DNA from: Streptomyces malaysiense | GTDB taxonomy: Bacteria; Actinomycetota; Actinomycetes; Streptomycetales; Streptomycetaceae | Assembly: GCF_000980885.2 (NCBI RefSeq) | Contig: NZ_LBDA02000033.1 | Span: 89,400 to 153,399 of the forward strand | Direction: 5' to 3' | Length of the DNA: 64,000 bases | Part shown: in pieces, positions 35,314 through 43,711 of the stretch | Layout of the letters: the number at the start of each line of letters is the position of its first letter | Numbering within the stretch: the first letter of the stretch is position 1 | The notes under the pieces: generated by a model | Seen by the model: the letters and a program-made list of their open reading frames with translations, nothing else | Databases searched by the model: none | Told to the model about the DNA's origin: nothing | Translations under genes and position numbers: made by a program

Positions 35314-36111
35314 TCAGCGGTCCGTCGTCCGCTCCCGGGTGACGGGCTCGGGTTCCGCCGGTCCGGATTCCTCCCCCAGCAGGTCCCGTGCCAGCAGCGT
35401 CGCGCCGGCCACCGCCCCCGGCATCAGGAAGATCGCGACGAACGGGACCAGGAAGGCGAGCCCGAGCGGGGTGCCGTAGCCCCAGACCAGCATGCGGCGC
35501 GAGCGCAGCAGGGTGAGGCGGGTGCGCAGGTCGAGGCCCCGGCGCTGCAGGGGGATCGAGGTCAGCTCCTCCGCGAGGAAGAAGCCCGTCACGAAGAAGC
35601 CCAGCACCGGTACGGCCGTCTGGCCGACGAACGGCAGCAGGCCGAGCGCGAAGAGCAGTACGCCCCACACCGTCGCCCGGACCAGGATGCGGAGGCTGTC
35701 CCGCACCGACAGCCACAGCTCCCGCCAGAAGGGGAGCGCGGACCGGGGGGCGATGCCGTCGGGCGACGCGGAGGCGTCGACCCGCTCCGACAGGCTGTCG
35801 TAGAACGGCTGCCCGATCACCAGCGTCACCGCGGTGAACGTGAGCACCGCCAGCAGCAGCCCCAGCGCGAACAGCACCGCGGTCAGCAGGCCCCGGAACA
35901 GCGTGCCCCATGGGCTCGACCAGTGGTCCGCGAAGGGTGTGGCCCACGTCACCGCGTCGCCGCCCCATATCGCCAGCGCGACCAGCGCGGCCGCGTAGAG
36001 GACCAGCGCTATCAGGCCCGGCAGCAGGGCGGCGCCGTACCGCCGGCCGTGCCGGGCCACCCATCGCTGGCCTTCGACCAGGTACTTGAATCCCACCCCT
36101 AGATCACGCAT
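35314..36111 (-). CDS. EI24/CysZ-like integral membrane protein
   Basis: 265 aa with five or six hydrophobic segments and the family pattern YDSLSERV after a long helix, then FWRELWLSVRDSLRILVR and a helical hairpin (VPVLGFFVTGFFLAEELTS). The EI24 family includes the sulfate transporter CysZ and mammalian EI24; in actinobacteria the substrate is unproven. The C-terminus is acidic and disordered. It stands just upstream of the repeat-rich membrane protein and 10 nt downstream of the marR gene, so a three-gene operon is possible. Confidence 0.85.
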   Translation of the reverse strand: MRDLGVGFKYLVEGQRWVARHGRRYGAALLPGLIALVLYAAALVALAIWGGDAVTWATPFADHWSSPWGTLFRGLLTAVLFALGLLLAVLTFTAVTLVIGQPFYDSLSERVDASASPDGIAPRSALPFWRELWLSVRDSLRILVRATVWGVLLFALGLLPFVGQTAVPVLGFFVTGFFLAEELTSIPLQRRGLDLRTRLTLLRSRRMLVWGYGTPLGLAFLVPFVAIFLMPGAVAGATLLARDLLGEESGPAEPEPVTRERTTDR

Positions 36112-36121
36112 GGCGGAAACC

Positions 36122-36556
36122 CTACGCGTCGAGCATGCGCCGCAGCAGATCCCGCAGGGTCGCCCGCTCCTGCGCCGACAGCCCCGCCAGCGGCTCCCGC
36201 GCGAAGTGCAGCCCCTCTCGCAGATCGCGGGCCACCCGCAGCCCCTCCTCCGTGGCCGCGGCCATCTTGATGCGGCGGTCCGCGGGGTCCGGGCGGCGCT
36301 CGGCCAGGCCCCGGGCCTCCAGGCGGTCCACGATCCCCGTCACGTTCGACGGCTCGCACTTCAGCTTCTGCGCGAGCTTGCGCATGGGCAGCGGCCCGAG
36401 GGACAGCAGGCTGAGGAGCTTGGCCTGCGCGCCGGTCAGGGCGTGCTCGGCCGCCGCCTCGTCGTAGTCCGCGTGATAGCGCGCCACGACCTCGGCGATC
36501 AGTTCTACGACGTCCAGGGTCAGCTGGTCCGGACGGCGGGTATGCGGTGGTGCCAT
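36122..36556 (-). CDS. MarR-family regulator
   Basis: 144 aa from MAPPHTRRPDQL. The winged helix is clear: MRKLAQKLKCEPSNVTGIVD then RLEARGLAERRPDPADRR (wing). It is divergent from a zinc-independent oxidoreductase gene. A 13-bp dyad lies in the promoter of that gene, so repression of the oxidoreductase and itself, relieved by a small phenolic or electrophilic ligand, is the likely logic. A Cys in the recognition helix region (KLKCEP) could sense oxidants, as in some MarR proteins. Confidence 0.92.
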   Translation of the reverse strand: MAPPHTRRPDQLTLDVVELIAEVVARYHADYDEAAAEHALTGAQAKLLSLLSLGPLPMRKLAQKLKCEPSNVTGIVDRLEARGLAERRPDPADRRIKMAAATEEGLRVARDLREGLHFAREPLAGLSAQERATLRDLLRRMLDA

Positions 36557-36578
36557 GCCCCACACCCTACCCGGTTAC

Positions 36579-36607
36579 TTGACAATCTGAAATATTCAGC
36601 CTAACCA
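36579..36607 (+). promoter_or_regulatory. Promoter of the oxidoreductase gene with MarR-type operator in the spacer
   Basis: TTGACA, 17-bp spacer, TAACCA. The dyad CTGAAATATTCAG (36587-36599) is inside the spacer, and a further TTTCAG half-site follows at 36611. Confidence 0.75.
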
Positions 36608-36646
36608 TTGTTTCAGGTAGTGAAGTAAATGAAAGGCACCGCTGCG

Positions 36647-37654
36647 ATGACGACGAACACCAACCGCGAATGGCACCTGCTCAGCCGCCCCGTCGGCTGG
36701 CCGAAGCCCGAGGACTTCGCGCTCGTGGAGACGCCCGTGCCGACCCCGGGCGAGGGCCAGATCCTGGTACGGAACACGTACCTCTCCGTGGACCCGTACA
36801 TGCGGGGCCGGATGAGTGCCGCGAAGTCGTACGTCGACCCGTTCGAGCTGGGCAAGGTCATGCAGGGCGGCGCGGTCGGCGAGGTGATCGAGTCCCGCGC
36901 CGAGGGGATCGCCGCCGGCGACCACGTGCTGCACTTCCTCGGCTGGCGCGAGTACGCCGTGCTGGACGCGCAGCACGCCGTGAAGGTCGACCCGGACGCG
37001 GCGCCCCTGTCCGCGTACCTCGGCGTGCTCGGCATGACCGGTCTGACCGCGTACGCGGGCCTGCTGCGCACCGCCTCCTTCAAGGAGGGCGACATCGTGT
37101 TCGTGTCCGGCGCCGCGGGGGCCGTCGGCAGCCAGGTGGGGCAGATCGCGAAGCTCAAGGGGGCCTCGCGGGTCATCGGCTCGGCCGGGTCGGACGAGAA
37201 GGTGCGGCTGCTGGTGGAGGAGTACGGCTTCGACGCGGCGTTCAACTACAAGAACGGGCCGGTGTCGGAGCAGCTTCGCGAGGCCGCGCCCGACGGGATC
37301 GACGTGTACTTCGACAACGTCGGCGGGGACCACCTGGAGGCGGCGATCGGCTCGCTGCGGCAGGGCGGCCGGATCGCCGTCTGCGGCATGATCTCGGTCT
37401 ACAACGACACCGAGCCCGCGCCCGGCCCGCGCAACCTGGCCCGGCTGATCCAGACGCGGGGCCGGATCGAGGGCTTCCTCGTCAACGACCACCGCGATCT
37501 CCAGCCGCAGTTCGTGCGCGAGGTCGGGCCGTGGGTGGCCTCGGGTCGGCTGAAGTACCGCGAGACCGTCGTGGACGGCATCGAGAACACCCTGGAGGCG
37601 TTCCTGGGGCTGCTGCGCGGGGACAACACCGGAAAGATGGTCGTCAAGCCGTAA
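36647..37654 (+). CDS. Zinc-independent medium-chain NADP-dependent oxidoreductase (PTGR/CurA-like)
   Basis: 335 aa from MTTNTNREWHLL; the ATG six codons earlier is an alternative. YLSVDPYMRGRM near residue 45 and the Rossmann motif VSGAAGAVGSQVGQIAK near 154 are typical of the leukotriene B4 dehydrogenase / 2-alkenal reductase group; YFDNVGGDHLEAAIGSL is conserved too. It reduces double bonds of unsaturated aldehydes and ketones with NADPH. MarR control fits a response to reactive enals. Confidence 0.94.
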   Translation: MTTNTNREWHLLSRPVGWPKPEDFALVETPVPTPGEGQILVRNTYLSVDPYMRGRMSAAKSYVDPFELGKVMQGGAVGEVIESRAEGIAAGDHVLHFLGWREYAVLDAQHAVKVDPDAAPLSAYLGVLGMTGLTAYAGLLRTASFKEGDIVFVSGAAGAVGSQVGQIAKLKGASRVIGSAGSDEKVRLLVEEYGFDAAFNYKNGPVSEQLREAAPDGIDVYFDNVGGDHLEAAIGSLRQGGRIAVCGMISVYNDTEPAPGPRNLARLIQTRGRIEGFLVNDHRDLQPQFVREVGPWVASGRLKYRETVVDGIENTLEAFLGLLRGDNTGKMVVKP

Positions 37655-37669
37655 CCCCCGGCGCGCCGG

Positions 37670-37729
37670 GCCGCCTTCCGCAGCGCCGCCGGCCGGTGCG
37701 CCGCCTTCCGGGGCGTCGCCGGCCGGGGG
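37670..37729. repeat. Two tandem 30-bp units after the oxidoreductase gene
   Basis: Each unit starts GCCGCCTTCCG; 25 of 30 positions match. No function is visible. Confidence 0.6.
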
Positions 37730-37730
37730 T

Positions 37731-37748
37731 CGCGGGCGGCCGCCCGCG
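37731..37748. terminator. 18-bp perfect palindrome in a convergent gap
   Basis: CGCGGGCGGCCGCCCGCG, no loop. A second and better hairpin follows it. Confidence 0.45.
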
Positions 37749-37764
37749 TGGTTCCCCCGTCCCT

Positions 37765-37788
37765 GGGTGGGGATGCGGGTCCCCACCC
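37765..37788. terminator. Bidirectional terminator between oxidoreductase and esterase genes
   Basis: GGGTGGGGA pairs perfectly with TCCCCACCC over a 6-nt loop. It sits 11 bases beyond the stop of the leftward esterase gene. Confidence 0.7.
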
Positions 37789-37798
37789 GGAAGGGCCG

Positions 37799-38959
37799 TC
37801 ACCCGACGGCCGTCGCCGCCCGGTGCACGGCCCGCACCAGCCGGTCGTTCTCCGGCGCCGCCCCGTGGGGGAAGGTGAACCGTCGCCGGGTGTACCCGTA
37901 CGCCAGACCGGCGTGCGGGTCGGCGAACGCCTGGGTGCCGTTCGCGCCGCTGTGCCCCATGGAGCCGGCGCCCAGGAAGGGGTGCCAGAGGTCGGCGGTG
38001 GCCTGGAACCCGAGGCCGAAGGACCTGTGGTCGCGGGTCACGAGGTCGTAGCCCGCGGAGTGGATCCGGCCGAACTCGGCGACGGTGTCCGCCTTCAGCA
38101 GCGGGGCCTTGCCGTCGATCTCCCCGATCATCGCCGCGTACATCCGCGCGAGACCCCGCGCCGAGGCGATCCCGCCCGCCGAGGCGGGGCCCTTGGCGCG
38201 GATCAGCCGATCCTCGTACAGCCGCTCCAGATCGGTCGGTTCGGCGCCGTGCCGGTTGAAGGCGATCGCCTCGAGGGTGTGCGGGCCACGCGGCGACGCC
38301 TCGATGAGCGCCTGCTGTCCGGGGGTGGGGAGCAGCGGCTGGGCACCGCGGAAGCGGGGTTCGGCGGTGGCCGGCAGGCCCAGGTGGAAGTCCAGCGCGT
38401 AGGGGGCGCGAACCCGGTCCTCGTACAGGTCCTGGATCGTACGGCCCGTCGCCCGGCGCACCACCTCGCCGGTCAACGCGCCGATGACCAGGGCGTGGTA
38501 GCCGAACGCGGCTCCCGGCCGCCAGAACGGCCGCTGGTCGGCGAGGTGTTCGGCAATCGCACGGTCGTCCGCCAGCTCCGCGCGGGTGAACCCGGCGTCC
38601 GTGCCGACCAGTCCGGCACGGTGCGCGAGCAGGTCCCTCAGGGTCAGCTCGCCCTTGCCCTCGGCCCCGAACTCCGGCCAGTAGTAAGTTACTTTGCGGT
38701 CCAGCTCCAGCGTGCCGTCCTGCACCAGCAGCGCCGTGACCAGGTGGGCCGCGCCCTTGGTGGCCGAGAACACGCCGTACAGCGCGTCACCGGCCCCGGC
38801 CCCGCCCGCCCACAGGTCCACCACGCGCCGCCCGTGCGCATAGGCGCACAGCTGGCCCTCGTAGTCGTCCCGTTCGCCGGCGACTAACGCGGCGAATTCT
38901 TCCCGTACCGTCTCGAACCCCTCGGCGACCGTGCCGTGCACGGCGGTGTCCTGCGTCAT
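37799..38959 (-). CDS. Serine hydrolase, family VIII esterase / EstB-like beta-lactamase fold
   Basis: 386 aa. The nucleophile Ser and Lys are in VFSATKGAAHL (SATK, near residue 66); FGYHALVIG supplies the Tyr motif near 182; GHSGANG near the C-terminus is the third motif. There is no signal peptide. Family VIII esterases hydrolyse short-chain esters and sometimes beta-lactams. It is convergent with the oxidoreductase gene, with a hairpin between. Confidence 0.9.
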   Translation of the reverse strand: MTQDTAVHGTVAEGFETVREEFAALVAGERDDYEGQLCAYAHGRRVVDLWAGGAGAGDALYGVFSATKGAAHLVTALLVQDGTLELDRKVTYYWPEFGAEGKGELTLRDLLAHRAGLVGTDAGFTRAELADDRAIAEHLADQRPFWRPGAAFGYHALVIGALTGEVVRRATGRTIQDLYEDRVRAPYALDFHLGLPATAEPRFRGAQPLLPTPGQQALIEASPRGPHTLEAIAFNRHGAEPTDLERLYEDRLIRAKGPASAGGIASARGLARMYAAMIGEIDGKAPLLKADTVAEFGRIHSAGYDLVTRDHRSFGLGFQATADLWHPFLGAGSMGHSGANGTQAFADPHAGLAYGYTRRRFTFPHGAAPENDRLVRAVHRAATAVG

Positions 38960-39077
38960 CCGTTCTCCTTCAGAACCTGTTCCTGCAACGACTCAACCGT
39001 TGCGACGGCCCTTCGGTGTCATCGATGCCCCGAACGGCCGATGGCATGGGAGAGGCGCAGTTCGGGCGCGGCCCTGA

Positions 39078-39761
39078 TCAGGTGCACCACCACAGGAAGC
39101 GGTCGCAGGTCCGGGACGGGGACGGCGACGGGGGCGGCGCGGAGGTCGCCGGGGCGGTGGTGGGGGGTGCGGTGGCCGGCCGCGTCGCGGGCGCGGTGGC
39201 GGGGGCCGTGACGGGCGAGCCGGCGGTGGTCGCGGAGGGCGGTGCCTGAGCCGTACCGGTGGCGGCGGTGGCGGACGGGGAGGCGGATCCGGTGGCCCCA
39301 GCCGACGGGGACCCGCTCGCGGCGGCCGTCGCGCCAGAGGTCACCCGGACGTCGCCGGCCCGGGGCGGGGCGGTGGCGCCTCCCGGGGGGCCGGAGCCGT
39401 CGCCGTCGTCGGCCGAGGTGCTCTTGACGGTGGCCGTGCCGGCGCCGGTGAAGGGCAGCGGCGCGTCCGTACCGAGTTCGGCGAGGCCGAGGCCGCCGGC
39501 CGCGAGCACGAAGCCGGCGGCGAGCAGGGCGGTGCGGCGACGGCGCCGGCGGTGGGCGGCGGCCCGGCGACCGCGCCGCTCCGAACGGCCCCCTGCGGGC
39601 TTCCCTGCCGGGCTCCCCTCGTCCGGTTCCGGCCCGGCGTCGGGCTCCCCGCGCTGCGGCGCCACCGCCGCCGGACCGGGTATTCGGTCGGCCGGTGTTC
39701 CGCACCCCGGGCAGACCAGGGCGCCGTTGAGGTGCCGTCGGCACGGGAGGCAGTAGTCCAT
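39078..39761 (-). CDS. SCO2400-type protein: zinc ribbon, membrane helix and Ser/Thr/Ala/Pro-rich exterior
   Basis: 227 aa. The N-terminus MDYCLPCRRHLNG with VCPGCG gives a CxxC...CxxC zinc ribbon that must face the cytoplasm. A very basic stretch (RRRRRR) and a membrane helix at about residues 76-94 follow. The outside part is almost only Ala/Ser/Thr/Pro/Gly with no fold visible. The last residues, CDRFLWWCT, form a short Cys-flanked Trp motif. I recognise the layout as the SCO2400 family of streptomycetes, whose function is unknown to me. Confidence 0.8.
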   Translation of the reverse strand: MDYCLPCRRHLNGALVCPGCGTPADRIPGPAAVAPQRGEPDAGPEPDEGSPAGKPAGGRSERRGRRAAAHRRRRRRTALLAAGFVLAAGGLGLAELGTDAPLPFTGAGTATVKSTSADDGDGSGPPGGATAPPRAGDVRVTSGATAAASGSPSAGATGSASPSATAATGTAQAPPSATTAGSPVTAPATAPATRPATAPPTTAPATSAPPPSPSPSRTCDRFLWWCT

Positions 39762-39811
39762 GACGCCGGAAGACTAGGGTCGACGCGCGTCACGTTCCTA
39801 GGCGCCGCTGT

Positions 39812-39840
39812 GAATGTTTGGTGCGGGGTCGAAAACATTC
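39812..39840. promoter_or_regulatory. Inverted repeat upstream of the beta-galactosidase gene
   Basis: GAATGTTT and AAACATTC, perfect 8-bp arms 13 nt apart, in an A/T-rich patch of a GC-rich gap. The spacing suits two half-sites of a dimeric regulator on one helix face. Confidence 0.45.
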
Positions 39841-40040
39841 TCGAAAGACGGCGGTGCGACGACCGCGCCCGGCTCGCGGGGCCGCGATTTCCTCTGCCTT
39901 CACCGGGCCGTTACCCTGCCGTACGGCCAGCTCCAACCGCCCGTACCGCGTAATCCGCCCGTGCCGAGATCCTCATGAATCCATCGCGGGACCTCCTCGC
40001 GTGGAGAATGGCCGCACCTTCGCGCCCCGTAAGACCGCCG

Positions 40041-40046
40041 GGAGGA
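40041..40046 (+). promoter_or_regulatory. Ribosome binding site selecting a TTG start
   Basis: GGAGGA six bases before TTG at 40053. The in-frame ATGs at 39975 and 40008 lack a comparable site. Confidence 0.7.
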
Positions 40047-40052
40047 TCCACC

Positions 40053-42998
40053 TTGGCGCTCAGCAGACGTACCTTCAGTGCCCTGACCGGCTCGGCCGCG
40101 CTCGGCCTCGCCCTGAGCGGCAGCGGCGGAACCGGGGCGCCCTCGGCGTACGCGGCCCGCAGCGTGCCGACCGGTCCGACGCCCGCCCCGCCCCGCGCGG
40201 ACGGCGAGCACCACACCGTCGGGTACGACCGCTACTCCCTGCTGGTGGACGGCAGACGGCTGGTCGTGTGGTCGGGCGAACTGCACCCCTTCCGGCTGCC
40301 GAGCCCCGCCCTGTGGCGGGACGTGCTCCAGAAGATGCGCGCGCACGGCTACAACGCCGTGAGCATCTACGTCGCCTGGAACTACCATTCCCCCGCCCCG
40401 GGGACGTACGACTTCTCCGGCGTCCGGGACCTGGACCTGTTCCTGCGTACGGCCGCCGAGACCGGCCTCTACGTCATCCTGCGTCCGGGCCCGTACATCA
40501 ACGCCGAGGTGGACGGCGGCGGTTTCCCCGGCTGGCTGACGGCGACGAAGGGGCGGGCCCGCTCGGCCGACCCGACGTACCTCGCGCACGTGGACGAATG
40601 GCTGACGCACGTCGACCGGATCGCCCGCGAGCACCTGTTCACCCAGGGCAAGGGCACCGTGCTGCTCTACCAGATCGAGAACGAGTTCGACGCGCGAGTG
40701 GACTCGGCGGACAGCCGCGCCTACATGTCCCACCTGTACAAGAAGGTGCGCGCGGACGGCATCGACGTACCCCTCTTCCACAACGACAAGGGGCGCAACG
40801 GGTACTGGACCCCGGGCTCCTTCGACACCGGTGGTGAGCGCGGTGGCTGGCTGTACGGCTTCGACGGCTACCCCTCGCCGTCCCGGACCCCACCGGACTG
40901 GGGGACGTTCGGGCCCGGCGGGGCGAAGGGCGGCTCCAGCGCCTCGCCCACCACGCCCGGGTTCACGCCCGAGTTCGGCGGCGGCTGGTTCGACCCGTGG
41001 GGCGGTTCCTTCTACGACGGCAAGGGGTACGCCGAGGCCCGCCGCACCCGGGACTCCGCCTACGAACGCCGCTTCTACCTGACCAACCTGGCCAACGGCA
41101 TCACCCTGCACAACGTCTACATGACCTTCGGCGGCACCTCCTGGGGCTGGCTGCCCGCGCCGGTCGTCTACACGTCGTACGACTACGGCGCGGCGATCGA
41201 CGAGGCCCGCAACGTCACCGCGAAGATCGCTCCGATGCACCAGCTCGGGCATCTGCTCCAACGCGTCCCCGATTTCACCAAGCTGGACCGCGCGGCGGAC
41301 GTGCGCGCCGAGGGGCTGAAGGTCTACCACCTGACCAACCCGGACACCGGCGCCCATGTGTACGTCGCCCGGAACGACGCCGCCGACCCGGTGACGTCGG
41401 AACTGCCCACCGCCGAGGGGCATGTGCGGATCACCGTGCCCGGCAAGGACGCCAAGCTGCTGGCGACCAATCTGTCGCTGGGCAGGCGGAAGCTGAGGTA
41501 CGCCACCGTGCAGCCGGCCATGTGCCTGACCGCCGGGCGGCAGGACATCGCCGTGTTCACCGGGCGCAAGGGCGAGATGGCCGAGCTGCTGCTGGCGTGC
41601 GACACGGACCCGGACGTCATGCGGCTCGACCCGGAGGCCGCCTGGGGCGTGGACGACTCGGGGCTGCACGTGAGCGCGCCGCTCGGACAGAGCGGTCTGA
41701 TCCGCGTCCTGGTGGAGAAGGGCGACACCGACACCCCGCTGCTCCTCCTCTTCGCCGACGACGCCACCTCCGTGCGGCTTTTCCCGTACGACACCCCGTC
41801 CGGCACCCTGCTGGTGTACGGCCCCCAGCTGCTGCGCCACGTCGAACTGCGCGGCTCCGAAGTCCACTTGACCGGTGACATCACCGACCCGACGAGCCTG
41901 GAGGTGTGGGGGCCGCGCGGCGTCTCCAGCCTGGTCTGGAACGGGCGCGAGCTGGCCACCCGGGTGACGATGTCCGGCAGCCTGATGACCACGCGGATGC
42001 TGCCCGGGGTGCCGGAGGTCCGGCTGCCCGCGCTCGGCAAGTGGCGGATGCGCCGGGAGAACCCCGAGGCGGGCCCGAACTACGACGACTCGAACTGGAG
42101 GACGGCGGACAAGACGACGTCGTACAGCACTTCGGCCGTCCCGGACGGACAGCCGGTGCTGTTCGCCGACGACTACGGGTTCCACTACGGGGACGTCTGG
42201 TACCGGGGCGTCTTCGACGACTCCCGCGACATCTCGGAGGTCGCGCTCGGCTACAGCACCGGCACCCAGGGGCTGTTGATGGCGTGGCTGGACGGGGAAC
42301 CGCTGGGCACGCACCGGATGCCGGTGCCGGACTCCGCCACGATCCGCAAGGGGACGTGGTCGGACACGGCCGCGTTCCCGGTGCGCGACGCGCTGCGCTC
42401 GCCCGGCCGGCACGTGCTGTCCGTCCTCGTGCGGCGGATGCAGCACGACCAGGACGGCAAGGCGGACGACACCCACAAGGCCGCGCGGGGTCTCACGGCT
42501 GCGGTCTTCAAGGGGGCCTCTCCGAAGGTCCGTTGGCGCATCCAGGGCGAGGGCCGTACCGATCCGGTGCGCGGTCCGCTGAACAACGGGGGTCTGCACG
42601 GGGAGCGTTCGGGCTGGCACCTGCCGGGGTTCGAGGACGGCGGCTGGGAGTCCGCGGACTTCCCGCGCGCCGAGCGGTACCAGGGGGTGACCTGGTACCG
42701 GACGACGTTCCGGCTGGCCGTACCCGGCGACGTGGACGCGTCGGTCGGGCTGACGCTCCAGGACGATCCGTACCGGGCGTACCGGGCGCAGATCTTCCTC
42801 AACGGATGGAACATGGGGCAGTACGTCAACAACGTGGGCCCGCAGCACACGTTCGCGCTGCCCAACGGGGTGCTGCGGACTCGGGGCGAGAACACGCTCG
42901 CGCTGGCGGTGCTGTCCGAGTTCACCACGCTGTCGGGGCCGGGCGAGGTCCGGCTGACCCTGCTGGGCAGGGCGGCCGGGGGGTTGGTTGTGTCTTGA
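40053..42998 (+). CDS. Secreted GH35 beta-galactosidase
   Basis: 981 aa from the TTG start, which puts the Tat motif (SRRTFSA) directly at the N-terminus, followed by a hydrophobic stretch and an AYA-A cleavage site near residue 33. The GH35 barrel carries the acid/base Glu in YQIENEFDA and the nucleophile Glu in TPEFGGGWFDPWGG, with WSGELHPFR and ILRPGPYINAEVDGGG upstream. C-terminal beta-sandwich domains (jelly-roll with WYRGVFD and TWYRTTFRLA) complete the family architecture. It hydrolyses beta-galactosides outside the cell. Longer ATG starts remain possible but would bury the twin arginine at residue 30. Confidence 0.92.
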   Translation: MALSRRTFSALTGSAALGLALSGSGGTGAPSAYAARSVPTGPTPAPPRADGEHHTVGYDRYSLLVDGRRLVVWSGELHPFRLPSPALWRDVLQKMRAHGYNAVSIYVAWNYHSPAPGTYDFSGVRDLDLFLRTAAETGLYVILRPGPYINAEVDGGGFPGWLTATKGRARSADPTYLAHVDEWLTHVDRIAREHLFTQGKGTVLLYQIENEFDARVDSADSRAYMSHLYKKVRADGIDVPLFHNDKGRNGYWTPGSFDTGGERGGWLYGFDGYPSPSRTPPDWGTFGPGGAKGGSSASPTTPGFTPEFGGGWFDPWGGSFYDGKGYAEARRTRDSAYERRFYLTNLANGITLHNVYMTFGGTSWGWLPAPVVYTSYDYGAAIDEARNVTAKIAPMHQLGHLLQRVPDFTKLDRAADVRAEGLKVYHLTNPDTGAHVYVARNDAADPVTSELPTAEGHVRITVPGKDAKLLATNLSLGRRKLRYATVQPAMCLTAGRQDIAVFTGRKGEMAELLLACDTDPDVMRLDPEAAWGVDDSGLHVSAPLGQSGLIRVLVEKGDTDTPLLLLFADDATSVRLFPYDTPSGTLLVYGPQLLRHVELRGSEVHLTGDITDPTSLEVWGPRGVSSLVWNGRELATRVTMSGSLMTTRMLPGVPEVRLPALGKWRMRRENPEAGPNYDDSNWRTADKTTSYSTSAVPDGQPVLFADDYGFHYGDVWYRGVFDDSRDISEVALGYSTGTQGLLMAWLDGEPLGTHRMPVPDSATIRKGTWSDTAAFPVRDALRSPGRHVLSVLVRRMQHDQDGKADDTHKAARGLTAAVFKGASPKVRWRIQGEGRTDPVRGPLNNGGLHGERSGWHLPGFEDGGWESADFPRAERYQGVTWYRTTFRLAVPGDVDASVGLTLQDDPYRAYRAQIFLNGWNMGQYVNNVGPQHTFALPNGVLRTRGENTLALAVLSEFTTLSGPGEVRLTLLGRAAGGLVVS

Positions 42999-43105
42999 AC
43001 CACGCCCCCGGGATCGCGTGACGCGGGCACATCCGGGCGCGTACGCTCGACGGGGCTCCGACGGCGGGCGGCCGCGGGCAGCGGCGGAGGCGGGAAAGGG
43101 AACGG

Positions 43106-43711
43106 ATGGGCATCGCGGGCGCGCGACAGCGGGCGGCACGGCTGACCGCACGGCTGCGACGCCCCGGCGGCCCCGGCACGGCCATGCGCTCCCTCGCCGG
43201 CGAGCTGGCCTCCGCGGTCCGCGCCCGCCCCGAAGCACCCGACGACGTACGGGGGTTGTGCCGGGCGCTGTGCGAGGAGATGAGCGCGCTGCGCGGCGGC
43301 CGGCCGCTGGAACTGCGCTTCGAACGCTTCCCGGACGAGATCGAGGTGACCGGGCTGTGGGTGGAGTTCGCCGACTTCGACCTGGTCATCGTGGAGGACC
43401 GGGCCGAGGACGTGCAGCAACTGGTCATCCTCGGCCATGAATTGTGGCATCTGCACGCCGGACACCGGCACCACCACCTCGCCGGCGACGCGGCGGCCCG
43501 CGCCTTCGCCGAGGCCCCCGGCTGGCCGGACCGGGCGCTCACGGTGGCCGCGCGCAACGGGTCCCGCGAGGCGGACGAGGCCGAGGCGGACGACTTCGGC
43601 CACCGGCTCGCCACGCTGCTGCGGACCCGGCTCGGCGGCCCCGGGGACTGCCCGCCCGACCCCCTGCAGCGTGCGCTCGGCTATCGCGGGCGGGGCGGAG
43701 CGGCGCGGTGA
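43106..43711 (+). CDS. ImmA/IrrE-like HExxH zinc metalloprotease-type protein
   Basis: 201 aa. The zinc motif is HELWH in LVILGHELWHLHAGH, and downstream acidic residues (READEAEADDF) provide the probable third ligand Glu, as in ImmA/IrrE-type domains. The N-terminus is basic and resembles a small DNA- or partner-binding region. The stop overlaps the start of the next gene (GTGA). Comparable pairs are often annotated as toxin components in actinobacteria; a regulatory protease acting with the membrane partner is equally possible. No XRE-type antitoxin lies upstream. Confidence 0.82.
   Translation: MGIAGARQRAARLTARLRRPGGPGTAMRSLAGELASAVRARPEAPDDVRGLCRALCEEMSALRGGRPLELRFERFPDEIEVTGLWVEFADFDLVIVEDRAEDVQQLVILGHELWHLHAGHRHHHLAGDAAARAFAEAPGWPDRALTVAARNGSREADEAEADDFGHRLATLLRTRLGGPGDCPPDPLQRALGYRGRGGAAR

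Noticed and set aside
38960..39077. Small gene between the esterase and SCO2400-type genes
   Set aside because: Short frames are present but none has a ribosome site or recognisable composition.
43106..43711. Classical toxin-antitoxin pair
   Set aside because: No XRE-type antitoxin or second small soluble partner is next to the HExxH gene; the coupled gene is a membrane protein.
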